Shown here: positions 19,770 to 29,715 of the stretch, in pieces
How positions within the stretch are numbered: position 1 is the first letter of the stretch
How the letters are laid out: every line of letters starts with the position of its first letter
Assembly (NCBI RefSeq): GCF_036321025.1
Contig: NZ_JAZAPB010000002.1
Location: forward strand, 1,116,001-1,180,000
Length of the DNA: 64,000 nucleotides
Origin: Alteraurantiacibacter hainanensis
Lineage (GTDB): Bacteria; Pseudomonadota; Alphaproteobacteria; Sphingomonadales; Sphingomonadaceae
Direction of reading: 5' to 3'
Made by a program: the position numbers and the translations under genes
The notes under the pieces: model-generated
Database searches by the model: none
Told to the model about the DNA's origin: nothing
What the model saw: the letters and a program-made list of their open reading frames with translations, nothing else

Positions 19770-19846
19770 GGCTGGTCGCAATGCGTGAAACAAAATTGCG
19801 TTTGTTCGCCAGTGCAGCATGAAAACCACACATTCTGCGGGCGAAA

Positions 19847-21064
<1,218 letters not shown>

Positions 21065-21142
21065 CGACGGTTCCCGTTTACAGAAATTGCGCGGCGGCGG
21101 TTAGCAGCAGGGCTCACCTATCGCAATCGGCTGCGGCAACCT

Positions 21143-21700
21143 TCAGGGAATCTGGCGGGCGTTCAGTTCCGGGTTCTTGCGCGTGACATAGTTGAGCCAG
21201 GCCTTGGGACGGCGCAGGTAATCCTCCGGCACGTCGGCCTCCAGCCCAAGCAGCTGCGCCATCCGGGCGACGAAATGGATGCAGTTGTTGGAATCGAGGT
21301 CGTAGAAATCGCCCGGATAGTCGCGCCAGGCGATCACCTCGGCCAGTAGGCGACGATACTGGCGATCGGACACCGTGATGGTGAAGTGCCGGTTGGTTTC
21401 CGCGATCGTGCGATCGGTCTCGGTGATGATCATGTGCTCCGCCGGGCCGGACGATATCGCATCGGCCGTGTAGCGGGCGGAAAAGCCGAAGTTCTCGTCC
21501 ACCCGGGTCCCATCGTCCAGCGTGCCGTCGAACACCACGAAAGTGTGCGGATATCGTCCCCACAGGACCGAGCCGTTGAAGGAATGAAACGACACTTCGA
21601 CGTCCGCCTGCGCGGGTGTCGCCATGCCGCCTGCGGAGAGCGCGAAGAGCAGTGCGGCAAGCAGACGGGCGCAAAGGCGAGAGGAGAAATTGGCAATCAT
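21143..21700 (-). CDS. Exported protein with permuted NlpC/LRAT-like His-Cys pattern
   Basis: 185 aa with a signal peptide ending TPAQA. Residues about 33-60 form a strand pair with RYPHTFVVFDG (H52), and the C-terminal half has DSNNCIHFVARMAQLLG (C140). An early histidine and a later NC-x-HF motif is the layout of permuted NlpC/P60 proteins, including LRAT (NCEHF), which act as thiol hydrolases or acyltransferases. The family assignment is inference from these motifs. The ATG overlaps the stop of the MATE gene (ATGA), so the two are probably coupled. Confidence 0.7.
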   Translation of the reverse strand: MIANFSSRLCARLLAALLFALSAGGMATPAQADVEVSFHSFNGSVLWGRYPHTFVVFDGTLDDGTRVDENFGFSARYTADAISSGPAEHMIITETDRTIAETNRHFTITVSDRQYRRLLAEVIAWRDYPGDFYDLDSNNCIHFVARMAQLLGLEADVPEDYLRRPKAWLNYVTRKNPELNARQIP

Positions 21701-23052
21701 GTGGGTCGGCTGGCATCCTGCTGCATGGCGTCTACATCCTTGATGAGCCGAGGGAAATACAACGCCAGGCCGCCTGCGCGCAAGACGTAGCTGGCCGTCA
21801 TGGCTATCCATACGCCCCAGTTGTCGAAGGGTCGGAGGAGAAGGTCGAGTGCGATGTAGAGCAAGGTCGCGGCTACCCCGGCATTGCGCAGGGCCTTGCC
21901 GCGCGTGGTGCCGATGAACACGCCGTCGAGCATCCAGCTGGGCATTCCCACGAGCGGCACCAGCGCGGCGAACGGCAGATAGCGACGCGCGACTTCGCGA
22001 ACCGCTTCGTCCGTGGTGAGAAAATCGATCAGCGGTCCGCCAAGCAGCAGGAAGGCGAGGGCGAGCAGCGCGCCGCTTGCCAGCGAAAATTCGGTTGTCA
22101 GTCGAATGGCGCGCATGAAACGGGCCCGGTCGCCATTGCCATAGGCGCTGCCCACGCGCTCTTCCGCCGTAAAGGCGAAGGCGTCGAGGATGAACGCGGC
22201 GAAGCTGACGAATTGCAGCAGCACGTGATTGGCCGCCAGCGTCTCAGCGCCCAGCCGGGCACCGGCATTGGCAAACCAAGTGAACAGAATGAGAAGCGCG
22301 ATGGTGCGGATCATGATGTCGCGGTTGACGGCAAAGAGCCTGGCCAGCCGCGTCCTGTCCGTCAGCAGGCTGCGCGGCGTGCGCGCGATCACGGCGAGGA
22401 CGTTCGCCCCTGCCACCCGGCCCACGATCACCAGGCCTAGCGTCAGCGCGATCCCTTCCGCGCAGGCCGTGCCAAGGCCCACGCCATAGGCGCCAAAGCC
22501 CATGCCCCAGACGAACCAGATATCGAGCGCGATGTTCGCAAGGTTCATCACGATCTGCAGCGCCAGCGCCTCTCGCGTGCGGCCCAGGCCCAGCAGCCAG
22601 CCATTGATGGCATAGACGGCCAATGCAGCAGGAGCGCCGATGAAGCGGCCCTGCATGTATCCGCCGGCCTCGCCATCGACGGCAGGCGTACCGCTCATCA
22701 CCGCCAGGGCCGCCTCGCGTATGGGCCAGCTGATCGCCAGCAGCACCAGACCAAGGCCAAGGCCGATTGCGAGCGCGCGCAGCAGCAGAGCCTCCACCTC
22801 GGCACGGTCGCCAGAACCCTGCGCCTGGGCGGTCAGGCCAGTCATGCCCATGCGCAGGAAGCCGAAAGTCCAGAACACCAGCGTGATGATCGTCGCGCCA
22901 AGAGCCACGCCCGCCAGCGCCGTGGCATCGCCCGTGCGCCCGATCACGGCCGTATCGACGATGCCGACGAGCGGGACCGATGCCTGGCCGAGCATGATCG
23001 GCCATGCCTGCGCGAAGATCGCACGGCGGGTGAGGGGGGCGGGGGCGGTCAA
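21697..23052 (-). CDS. MATE family efflux transporter
   Basis: 451 aa, twelve predicted membrane segments in two related halves. The opening QAWPIMLGQASVPLVGIVDT and AVIGRTGDATALAGVALG is typical of the DinF-like MATE branch, which exports cationic drugs or other compounds in exchange for H+ or Na+. The substrate is not evident. The following gene, an exported NlpC/LRAT-like protein, starts inside its stop codon. Confidence 0.92.
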   Translation of the reverse strand: MTAPAPLTRRAIFAQAWPIMLGQASVPLVGIVDTAVIGRTGDATALAGVALGATIITLVFWTFGFLRMGMTGLTAQAQGSGDRAEVEALLLRALAIGLGLGLVLLAISWPIREAALAVMSGTPAVDGEAGGYMQGRFIGAPAALAVYAINGWLLGLGRTREALALQIVMNLANIALDIWFVWGMGFGAYGVGLGTACAEGIALTLGLVIVGRVAGANVLAVIARTPRSLLTDRTRLARLFAVNRDIMIRTIALLILFTWFANAGARLGAETLAANHVLLQFVSFAAFILDAFAFTAEERVGSAYGNGDRARFMRAIRLTTEFSLASGALLALAFLLLGGPLIDFLTTDEAVREVARRYLPFAALVPLVGMPSWMLDGVFIGTTRGKALRNAGVAATLLYIALDLLLRPFDNWGVWIAMTASYVLRAGGLALYFPRLIKDVDAMQQDASRPT

Positions 23053-23055
23053 GAC

Positions 23056-24303
23056 TTAGCTGGAAAGCAAATCGCGTTCCGCTTGTTCCATGTATTCGCG
23101 GGTCAGGGGCAGCGTGTAGCGATTGCGGCAGTACTGCACCTGGAAGTTGCAGAGGCCGCCCCATTCGAAAGTGGAGACCGCGGCGGCCAGGTAGAAGGTC
23201 CACATGCGGAAGAAGCGCTCGTCGAACATGTCCACGATGGTTTCGCGGTGTTCCATGCAGCGAGCATACCATTCGCGCAGCGTCTTCGCGTAGTGCACCC
23301 GCAGCACTTCCACGTCGGTGGCCATCAGCCTCACCTTCTGGCTGGCCTCCATCATCTGGCTCAGAGAGGGGATGTAGCCGCCGGGGAAGATGTACTTGCG
23401 GGTGAAGGCCTCTGCCGCCACCGGGCTGCCGAAACGACCGATGGTGTGCAGAAGCATCACGCCGTCGCCCGTCAGCATCCGGGCACAGTCGCGATAGAAG
23501 GTTTCGTACTGCGGCACGCCCACGTGTTCGAACATCCCGACCGAAACGATACGATCGAAGGTGTCGCCGCGAGTGGCCAGGTCGCGGTAGTCGATCAGTT
23601 CGAACCTCACCTTGTCGGCAACGCCCGCCGCCTCGGCACGCTCGCGGGCAAGGGCGAACTGCTCCTGGCTCAGCGTTATGCCGGTGACCTTCACGTCTGC
23701 GCGTCTGGCAAGGAAGATCGCCATGCCGCCCCAGCCGCAGCCGATGTCCAGCACGTGATTGCCCGGCTCCAGCATCAGCTTGGCGGCAATGTGGGCCAGC
23801 TTTGCCTCCTGCGCCTCGCCCAGGGTCATGTCTTCCCGGGGCCAGTACCCGCAGGAATACTGCATGTGCTCCTGATCCAGCATCAGCTTGTAGAGATCGT
23901 TGCCGATATCATAGTGATGCGCCACGTTGTCTCTGGAGCGGAAAGGGTTGTTCACGCTGTCCTTCACGTAGGCCAGCCGCTTGAGGATACGGCGGTGCAG
24001 GGCCATCTGGCCGAAGCGGCCCTTGGCTTCCCACGGGCGATTGCGGCGCGCGAGTTCGATCAGTTCCATGATCCCGCCGCGTTCGATGATGATGCGCCCG
24101 TCCATGTAGGCCTCGCCCACGCCCAGCTTGGTATCCAGCGCGATGTCGCGGATCACCTTGCTGTCCGCCAGGCGGATCTCGACGTCGGGATAGTCTGGGT
24201 GGGGCGTGCCATAGGTCGAGCTGCGGCCATCGTGCAGCGTCAGCTTCAGCGTGCCGTGTTCGATCGCCTTGCCGATCAGTCGGTCTACGAGTTTCTGGCT
24301 CAT
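23056..24303 (-). CDS. cfa: Cyclopropane-fatty-acyl-phospholipid synthase (canonical)
   Basis: S-adenosylmethionine-dependent enzyme adding a methylene bridge to double bonds of membrane phospholipid acyl chains, 415 aa. The SAM motif is LDIGCGWGG. The residues that hold bicarbonate in E. coli Cfa are all present: Cys in YSCGYW, Glu in MFEHVG, His and Ile in LLHTIG, and Tyr in VHYAKTL. The start follows a strong AGGAGG. The gap to the MATE gene is three bases, so they may be cotranscribed. A second, divergent homologue lies at 25601-26914. Confidence 0.94.
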   Translation of the reverse strand: MSQKLVDRLIGKAIEHGTLKLTLHDGRSSTYGTPHPDYPDVEIRLADSKVIRDIALDTKLGVGEAYMDGRIIIERGGIMELIELARRNRPWEAKGRFGQMALHRRILKRLAYVKDSVNNPFRSRDNVAHHYDIGNDLYKLMLDQEHMQYSCGYWPREDMTLGEAQEAKLAHIAAKLMLEPGNHVLDIGCGWGGMAIFLARRADVKVTGITLSQEQFALARERAEAAGVADKVRFELIDYRDLATRGDTFDRIVSVGMFEHVGVPQYETFYRDCARMLTGDGVMLLHTIGRFGSPVAAEAFTRKYIFPGGYIPSLSQMMEASQKVRLMATDVEVLRVHYAKTLREWYARCMEHRETIVDMFDERFFRMWTFYLAAAVSTFEWGGLCNFQVQYCRNRYTLPLTREYMEQAERDLLSS

Positions 24304-24342
24304 GGTTCCTCCTGCGCTGCCGTTAGCGTACGCCCTCCAGGG

Positions 24343-25578
24343 TCAGTCGGGCGATGTTTCGAGCCGGGCCGGAGCGATCCGCATCACCGCGTTCGTCGGC
24401 CCGTCGCTGAGGACGTAGATGTTGCCATCCGGCCCCTGCGCGACGTCGCGAATTCGGTGGTGCAGGTCGGCCAGCAAGGCTTCGCGGCGCAGCTCCCCGA
24501 AGTCTTCGTTGAAGACGACCCGCTGGAGGCTGCCGGTGTGGTTGATCTCCCCCCACCGGGCGCTGCCGATGAACAGGTTGCCCTGCCAGGCCGGAAAGGC
24601 ATCGCCGGTATAGAACAGCAAGCCGGAAGGCGCGATCGAAGGTAGCCAGACCAGCCTCGGCTCTACCGTGTCCGGACCGAAGGGCAGGGGCGTCGCATCG
24701 CTGCCGTCGTACTCGCGCCCGAAGGAGTAATCGGGCCAGCCGTAGTTGCCGCCCGGCTCGATCAGGTTCGCCTCGTCACCGCCGTTGGGGCCATGTTCCA
24801 CCGTCCATGCACGACCCGTTTCGGGGTGGACCGTCAGGCCGTGCTGGTCCCGGTGGCCATAGCTGTAGATCGCCGGGTGAACCCCTTCCGTCTCCACGAA
24901 TGGATTGTCGGCCGGGATCGAGCCATCCTCGTTCACGCGCAGGACCTTGCCGTAGATGTCGGACAGGTCCTGGGCCGTTCCGTCGTAGGGGCCCGTCGTC
25001 GCCACCCACACCTTGCCATCATCGGCGACATGCACGCGGGTGCCGCCTGCATAGGCCTGGTTGGGCGTCTCCAGGATCGTCTCCACTTCGTTGACCGATC
25101 CATCGTTCCAGGTGCCGCGCAGCACCTTGAAATAGCCGGGGCGCTGCAAGGGGCTGGTGCCTTCTGGCAGCGGCGCGAAACCATTGTAGGTGAAGTAGAT
25201 CCAGCCGTTCTCGGCAAAGTCGGGATGGAGCGCGATATCAATGACGCCGTAGCTGAACACTTCGGGGGAATCGACGGGCACGCCTTCGACGTGGCCCTCC
25301 TCCAGCAGCGGGCTGTCTCCCGTCGCACCGCGCAACAGGCGCAGGCCCACGCCGCGTTCCACGATCAGCATGTCGCCGCCGGGCAGGAATTCGATCGCAA
25401 AGGGCCGCGCGAAATCGCGGGCCAGCACGGTCACTTCGATGCCGTGCTGCTCTGCCGTGTCGTAGACCTGCGGGGTTGCGGGAAGGTCGGGCGTGGCGAT
25501 GCCGGGCGGGAGAGGCTGCTGCGCCGATGTGCCCGCCGAAACCAGCAGGCAGCCTGCTGCCAGCAATCCTCTTTTCAT
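24343..25578 (-). CDS. Soluble PQQ-dependent sugar dehydrogenase, copy A
   Basis: 411 aa with a signal peptide (MKRGLLAAGCLLVSAGTSAQ). It is a six-bladed beta-propeller of the glucose/sorbosone dehydrogenase family (GSDH), with ARDFARPFAIEFLPGGDML, IALHPDFAENGWIYFTY, YSYGHRDQHGLTVHPETG and EHGPNGGDEANLIEPGGNYG. The family oxidises aldoses with PQQ in the periplasm; electron acceptor and exact sugar are unknown. No PQQ synthesis genes are in the window. It sits between two fatty-acid cyclopropanation homologues and has a paralogue at 29716-30963. Confidence 0.9.
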   Translation of the reverse strand: MKRGLLAAGCLLVSAGTSAQQPLPPGIATPDLPATPQVYDTAEQHGIEVTVLARDFARPFAIEFLPGGDMLIVERGVGLRLLRGATGDSPLLEEGHVEGVPVDSPEVFSYGVIDIALHPDFAENGWIYFTYNGFAPLPEGTSPLQRPGYFKVLRGTWNDGSVNEVETILETPNQAYAGGTRVHVADDGKVWVATTGPYDGTAQDLSDIYGKVLRVNEDGSIPADNPFVETEGVHPAIYSYGHRDQHGLTVHPETGRAWTVEHGPNGGDEANLIEPGGNYGWPDYSFGREYDGSDATPLPFGPDTVEPRLVWLPSIAPSGLLFYTGDAFPAWQGNLFIGSARWGEINHTGSLQRVVFNEDFGELRREALLADLHHRIRDVAQGPDGNIYVLSDGPTNAVMRIAPARLETSPD

Positions 25579-25600
25579 CCCCCGTGCTCCCTTGCCGGTG

Positions 25601-26914
25601 TTACTCCGCAGCTTCCTTCAGTGCCGGATCGAGATGCCATTGCGGCGGCTCTTCCAGGCCTCGCAAGCGCGCGCTTTCCTCGTAGACGTAGTCGCCCGTC
25701 ATCGGGATGGCGTCGCGCTCCTTCACGTACTGGATCTGCCAGTTCACCAGCGTTCCGTGGCGGAAGCTCTGTTCCGCCCCCGCGAGGTAGAACTGCCACA
25801 TGCGGAAGAATTCCTCGTCGTACAGTTCGACCAGTTCCTCGCGGTGCATGGTGGTGCGGTTGTACCATTCCTCCAGCGTGTGGCTGTAGTGGAAACGCAT
25901 GGCTTCCACGTCCGTCACCTGCCAGCCGGCCTTCTCGCTCTCCGTCACCAGTTCCGAGAGGGCGGGGATGTAGCCGCCGGGGAAGATGTACTTGCGCGTC
26001 CATGCGTCGGTAAAACCGGGAGGGCCTGCGCGTCCGCAGCAGTGGCTGAACATCACGCCCTTGGGCGCCAGCAGTTCGTGCGTCTTCTTCATGAACTGCG
26101 GGTAGTGCGGCGTGCCCACGTGTTCGAGCAGGCCGACCGAGCTGATGCGGTCGAACGTTCCTTGCACGTCGCGGTAGTCCATCAGCGCGAACTTCACCTT
26201 GTCGGATACGCCGGCTTCCTTCGCCCGCTCCTTGCAGAAGGCGATCTGGTCCGGCGCGAGGGCGACGCCCAGCACTTCAGCGCCGTAATGCTTGTTCAGG
26301 TAGAGCGCGAGGCCACCCCAGCCGCAGCCGATGTCGAGCACGCGCAGGGGTCGGTCCATTTCGCGCGCCTGCTGCATGTACATCTTGGCGGCGATGTGAG
26401 CCTTCTTGTCGAGTTGCGCCTTCTCCAGCGAGTTCGACGTGTCGCGGTAGTAGCCCATGGTGTACTGCCGGTCCTCGTCGAGGAAGAGCTCGTACAGCCG
26501 CCGTGTCAGGTTGTAGGTGTGCTCGGCGTTCTTGCGCGCCTTGGTCTTCAGGTTGACGCTGTCGATCTTCGCCGCAGTCTTCTGCGCCAGCCGCTTCAGC
26601 GTGCCCTGCGGTTGCAGCGCGCGGTCGCCGTGCACCTTCGCCTGGCCGGTGACGTAGAGCACCATGTCGCGGATGTCGTGCGGCGGCTCCACTTCCAGCC
26701 AGCCCCACATGTAGGCCTCGCCCGCGCCGACCTGCGGATAGCGCGCGATATGGCTGCTGGCCTTCTTGTCGGTCAGGCGCACCTTGATCGGTTCGCCGTA
26801 TTCGCCGTTGACGTCGCCTCCCGGTCCGTACTCGTAAACCTTGCCGTCGTAGTCCGTGATCACGAGCTTCCCCGCGCGGATCAGTTTTGTCAGCATCTTG
26901 TCGAGCAGCCACAT
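25601..26914 (-). CDS. Divergent cyclopropane-fatty-acid-synthase-like methyltransferase
   Basis: 437 aa, homologous over its length to the canonical synthase at 23056-24303, with SAM motif LDIGCGWGG, the block TRKYIFPGGYIPAL and Tyr in FHYSHTLEEW. Two residues of the bicarbonate site differ: the Cys of YSCGYW is Met (YTMGYY) and the Ile of HTIG is Cys (HCCG). Glu (LLEHVG) and the His remain. Such proteins may modify unsaturated chains differently, for example by methyl rather than cyclopropane addition; that is inference. It is encoded upstream of, and on the same strand as, sugar dehydrogenase A. Confidence 0.88.
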   Translation of the reverse strand: MWLLDKMLTKLIRAGKLVITDYDGKVYEYGPGGDVNGEYGEPIKVRLTDKKASSHIARYPQVGAGEAYMWGWLEVEPPHDIRDMVLYVTGQAKVHGDRALQPQGTLKRLAQKTAAKIDSVNLKTKARKNAEHTYNLTRRLYELFLDEDRQYTMGYYRDTSNSLEKAQLDKKAHIAAKMYMQQAREMDRPLRVLDIGCGWGGLALYLNKHYGAEVLGVALAPDQIAFCKERAKEAGVSDKVKFALMDYRDVQGTFDRISSVGLLEHVGTPHYPQFMKKTHELLAPKGVMFSHCCGRAGPPGFTDAWTRKYIFPGGYIPALSELVTESEKAGWQVTDVEAMRFHYSHTLEEWYNRTTMHREELVELYDEEFFRMWQFYLAGAEQSFRHGTLVNWQIQYVKERDAIPMTGDYVYEESARLRGLEEPPQWHLDPALKEAAE

Positions 26915-27003
26915 AGGCGATCAGTCCCCCGCTTTTGTTTCTAAGGCTAGCGGGTGTGCGGGGCGATTGGCCAACTGTCAATTCTGCGATAGACAGTCAG
27001 CCC

Positions 27004-27444
27004 ATGAGCGAGAACAAGACCCTGCCCACGGATGCCAAGGTTGCGGACTTCATCGCCAGCGTCAATCACGAACGCAAGCGCGAGGAAGCTCACGTTCTCG
27101 ATGCCCTTTTTCGCAGGGTAACGGGTGAAGATCCGGTGATGTGGGGCCCCTCGATCATCGGATACGGCCAGTACCACTACAAGTACGAAAGCGGGCATGA
27201 GGGCGACATGTGCCGCACGGGCTTCAGCCCGCGCAAGGCCAAGCACTCGCTCTACCTGATGGCCCAGTATTGCGACGAGAAGACGAAGGCGAAGAACGCC
27301 GAACTGCTGGATCGACTTGGGAAGTATTCGAAGGGCGCAAGCTGCCTCTACGTCAACAAGCTGGCCGACGTGGACATGGACGTTCTGGAGGAACTGATCC
27401 GTGTCAACTGGCAGGCGATGAACGAGGTTTACCCGCCAGCCTGA
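27004..27444 (+). CDS. DUF1801 domain protein
   Basis: 146 aa, cytoplasmic. DUF1801 features are the opening VADFIASVNHERKREEAHVL, a central GYGQYHYKYESG, and SLYLMAQYCDEKTKA, ending KYSKGASCLYVNKLADVD. The domain has a YdhG-like fold of unknown function. The ATG at 27004 comes about 90 bases from the divergent methyltransferase start, so the two may share a control region. Confidence 0.88.
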   Translation: MSENKTLPTDAKVADFIASVNHERKREEAHVLDALFRRVTGEDPVMWGPSIIGYGQYHYKYESGHEGDMCRTGFSPRKAKHSLYLMAQYCDEKTKAKNAELLDRLGKYSKGASCLYVNKLADVDMDVLEELIRVNWQAMNEVYPPA

Positions 27445-28188
27445 TCAGATCCCGGCATACCACTGGTAGCCTCGGTCTTCCCAGTAGCCGCCATTGCCTT
27501 CACCGATATCGTCGAGGCTGGCGACGGCCTCGATGCCGGTCAGGTACTTGGCGTGCTTGTATCCCAGTTGCCGCTCGATCCGCAGGCGCAGTGGTGCGCC
27601 GTTGCGAACGGGCAGGGCCTCGCCGTTGAGCTGATGGGCGATGATGGTCTGCGGGTGCAGGGCATCGTCCATGTCGCAGCTTTCGTAATAGTCCGCCCCA
27701 TTGAGGTTGTCGGCACATCGGAAAACGATGAAATTCGCTTCCGGTCGCACGCCGGCTGCATCAAGGATCCGGGAGAGCTGCGGCCCGGTCCATTCGCCGA
27801 TCGCGCTCCATCCCTCCACGCAGTCGTGACGTGTGATCTGCGTGCGCTGGGGCAGGGCACGGATGTCATCCATCGAAAGCTCGCCGGGGTTGTCGACCAG
27901 GCCCCCGACCGCCAGCCGCCAGTTGGCGAAACCTTCCGCCTCGGCGGCGCGATAGGCGTCGGTATCGACCGTCAGGCTGCCGTTGCCGCGGAAATAGGGG
28001 GAGAGGTCTGCGCGCGTGTATTCGGGGGCCATCGGGATGCGGCCGACACCCAGCGCGCGGTGGAGACCGCGGTGCCAGCCCTGCGCGCCTTCCACCAGGT
28101 TTCCGAACCAGGCGGAATTGCCGATCTCGTTGCATCCGGCCAGGAACGCGCCGAAGCCCGCGACGAGGAAATTGCGACGCTCCATCAT
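27445..28188 (-). CDS. Tat-exported molybdopterin oxidoreductase (sulfite-oxidase fold)
   Basis: 247 aa. The N-terminus RRNFLVAGFGAFLAGC has a twin-arginine motif and a lipobox-like LAGC (Cys19), so it is exported folded with its cofactor. The oxidoreductase molybdopterin-binding domain shows RHDCVEGWSAIGEWTG; C123 is the molybdenum ligand. The substrate is unknown; relatives include the methionine sulfoxide reductase MsrP. GGAGGG precedes the first of two adjacent ATGs. The start overlaps the end of the cytochrome b gene by four bases, so that cytochrome is the likely electron partner. Confidence 0.88.
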   Translation of the reverse strand: MMERRNFLVAGFGAFLAGCNEIGNSAWFGNLVEGAQGWHRGLHRALGVGRIPMAPEYTRADLSPYFRGNGSLTVDTDAYRAAEAEGFANWRLAVGGLVDNPGELSMDDIRALPQRTQITRHDCVEGWSAIGEWTGPQLSRILDAAGVRPEANFIVFRCADNLNGADYYESCDMDDALHPQTIIAHQLNGEALPVRNGAPLRLRIERQLGYKHAKYLTGIEAVASLDDIGEGNGGYWEDRGYQWYAGI

Positions 28189-28859
28189 TCTTTCCCTCCG
28201 GTAATCATGTCGCGCACCTGTTTGATGGGCCCGGACGCCAGCACCAGCAGGACATGCACCACGAAGAACGCGAACAGTCCCCAGGCCGCCAGGAAGTGCA
28301 GCGACCGGGCGCTCTGCCGCCCTCCGAACAGGTCTGTCAGCCATGGCCAGGCGGCTTCCATGCCCGGGCTCATCACCATGCCGGTGAAGATCATCAGCGG
28401 GATCAGCACCAGGATCACGGCGGAATAGGAGATCTTCTGCAGGATGTTGTACTTGCCTTCGCCGTGCTCGAAATTGAATTTCAGGTGCTCGCGAATGTCG
28501 TGCAGGATATTGGCAGGCCTCCATTCGCGCTTCCGGGCGAAGATGTCGCGCTTCATGTGACCGTTGGCGAAGGCCAGGATCATGAAGGCGAGCAGCGAGA
28601 AGCCGAAGACCAGGCTGAAGACCACGTGCCAGTCTCGCGCTGCGGCCAGCGAGTAATAGTCGGGAATGGTCGCCCAGCCGGGAAAGCGCGGCACTTCCAG
28701 CCATGCCTGTTCGGGCATGAAGCCGTCCGATCCCCAGTACAGCCGGCGATGGGCGTTGGAGATGTTCAGTCCACTCATGAACAGCACGATCACGCTTACC
28801 ACGGTGATCCAGTGCCAGATGCGCGTGGACAGCGCGTGCCGCTTTTTCGGCTTGGCCAT
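28185..28859 (-). CDS. Membrane cytochrome b (b561 superfamily)
   Basis: 224 aa with four membrane segments and histidines placed as haem ligands: RIWHWITV, DWHVVFSLVFG, RSLHFLAAW and FFVVHVLLV. It resembles the b-type subunits of Ni/Fe hydrogenases and of molybdopterin enzymes such as MsrQ partners. It probably passes electrons from the quinone pool to the exported molybdoenzyme encoded downstream, with which it overlaps by four bases. Its own ATG overlaps the SDR stop by one base. Confidence 0.87.
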   Translation of the reverse strand: MAKPKKRHALSTRIWHWITVVSVIVLFMSGLNISNAHRRLYWGSDGFMPEQAWLEVPRFPGWATIPDYYSLAAARDWHVVFSLVFGFSLLAFMILAFANGHMKRDIFARKREWRPANILHDIREHLKFNFEHGEGKYNILQKISYSAVILVLIPLMIFTGMVMSPGMEAAWPWLTDLFGGRQSARSLHFLAAWGLFAFFVVHVLLVLASGPIKQVRDMITGGKE

Positions 28860-29617
28860 CAGGAATCCCCTTCCCGTTCAAGATAGATCACATCGCGCGG
28901 TTGCGACAGCAGGTGCTGGCCGGAATCGATATACAGCGCCTGACCGCTCGCCAGCGGACCCTCCGCCAGGAACAGCGCGCCGTCGGCCACTTCCTCGGGC
29001 TGCGTATGACGGCGCAACAGGTTGAGGCGGTGCGAACGCTGCGCTTCCGATCTGGTCTGATCGTGGCTGGCCAGGATCGCGCCCGGTGCCAGCGTGTAGA
29101 CGCGGTCGTCTCCCTGATGAGCCATCGCCAGCATGCGCGCCGAGACGTCCGCGGCGGACTTGCTCATCGTGTAGCTAAAGAAATCGGGGTTCAGGTTGGC
29201 CAGTTTCTGGTCCGTTATCTGGATTACGCGGCGTCCCGCCTTGCTGGTCGCATGAGCGAGGAAGGTCTGGGCCAGAAGGGCGGGGGAGGCAGCGTTGACT
29301 GTCATTGCCCTGCGGTTCGTTTCGGGATCAAGGCCGGTTACATCGTCCGCTTCGAATACCGATGCGGAATTGATCAGGCAGCGCCAGTCGTCCAGCTTTT
29401 TCGCCAACTTGCGCACCATCTCGCTGCCGTTCTGCGGATCGGCCAGGTCGCACTGCACCACCTCGGCGCTCGCCAACTGGCCGGCAAGCGTGCGCGCTTC
29501 CTCCAGCGAACTGTTGCAGTGGATCACCACGTGCCACCCTGCCTCGGCAAAGCGGCGACAGATAGCCGCGCCCACGCGTTTTGCGCCACCAGTTACGAGG
29601 ACGGTCTTGCGCGTCAC
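28859..29617 (-). CDS. Short-chain dehydrogenase resembling pteridine/dihydrofolate reductase (FolM/PTR1)
   Basis: 252 aa from the GTG at 29617 (MTRKTVLVTGGAKRVG). The cofactor motif is TGGAKRVGAAI with HCNSS after the second strand, favouring NADPH; INSASVF is the NAG-like block and SYTMSK holds the catalytic Tyr and Lys. The TGGAKRVG opening and basic loop are typical of PTR1/FolM enzymes reducing pterins. It is the first gene of an operon with a cytochrome b and a molybdopterin enzyme, joined by 1- and 4-base overlaps. Pterin specificity is inference. Confidence 0.82.
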   Translation of the reverse strand: MTRKTVLVTGGAKRVGAAICRRFAEAGWHVVIHCNSSLEEARTLAGQLASAEVVQCDLADPQNGSEMVRKLAKKLDDWRCLINSASVFEADDVTGLDPETNRRAMTVNAASPALLAQTFLAHATSKAGRRVIQITDQKLANLNPDFFSYTMSKSAADVSARMLAMAHQGDDRVYTLAPGAILASHDQTRSEAQRSHRLNLLRRHTQPEEVADGALFLAEGPLASGQALYIDSGQHLLSQPRDVIYLEREGDS

Positions 29618-29715
29618 GGAAAAATGGACAAAGTCAATTGTGAGAACGCTCGCATGATCATACGATAGTGCGCAGTGCCGGGGAGACAACCGGGCTTTTG
29701 GTACGGGAGAATGGA

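Larger units (their letters stand above)
19021..19846. other. Gene-free structured region between argG and rlpA
   Basis: 826 bases with no convincing protein gene. It holds a strong leftward terminator at 19198-19228, a 14-base imperfect inverted repeat with DnaA-box-like sequences at 19715-19769, and further hairpins such as CCGGCG-CTCG-CGCCGG near 19325-19340. Open frames on both strands exist but contradict each other and show no known motif. A minus-strand RNA ending at the terminator, or a long argG 3' region, would fit. Confidence 0.55.

Noticed and set aside
19202..19822. Overlapping frames of 155 and 206 codons in the argG-rlpA gap
   Set aside because: Opposite strands compete, no motif is seen, and strong hairpins argue for structure rather than coding.
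19021..19846. tmRNA, RNase P RNA or origin of replication in the gap
   Set aside because: I saw no tag reading frame, no T-arm, and no RNase P core motif. DnaA-like sites alone, without an AT-rich region or known origin neighbours, do not support an origin.
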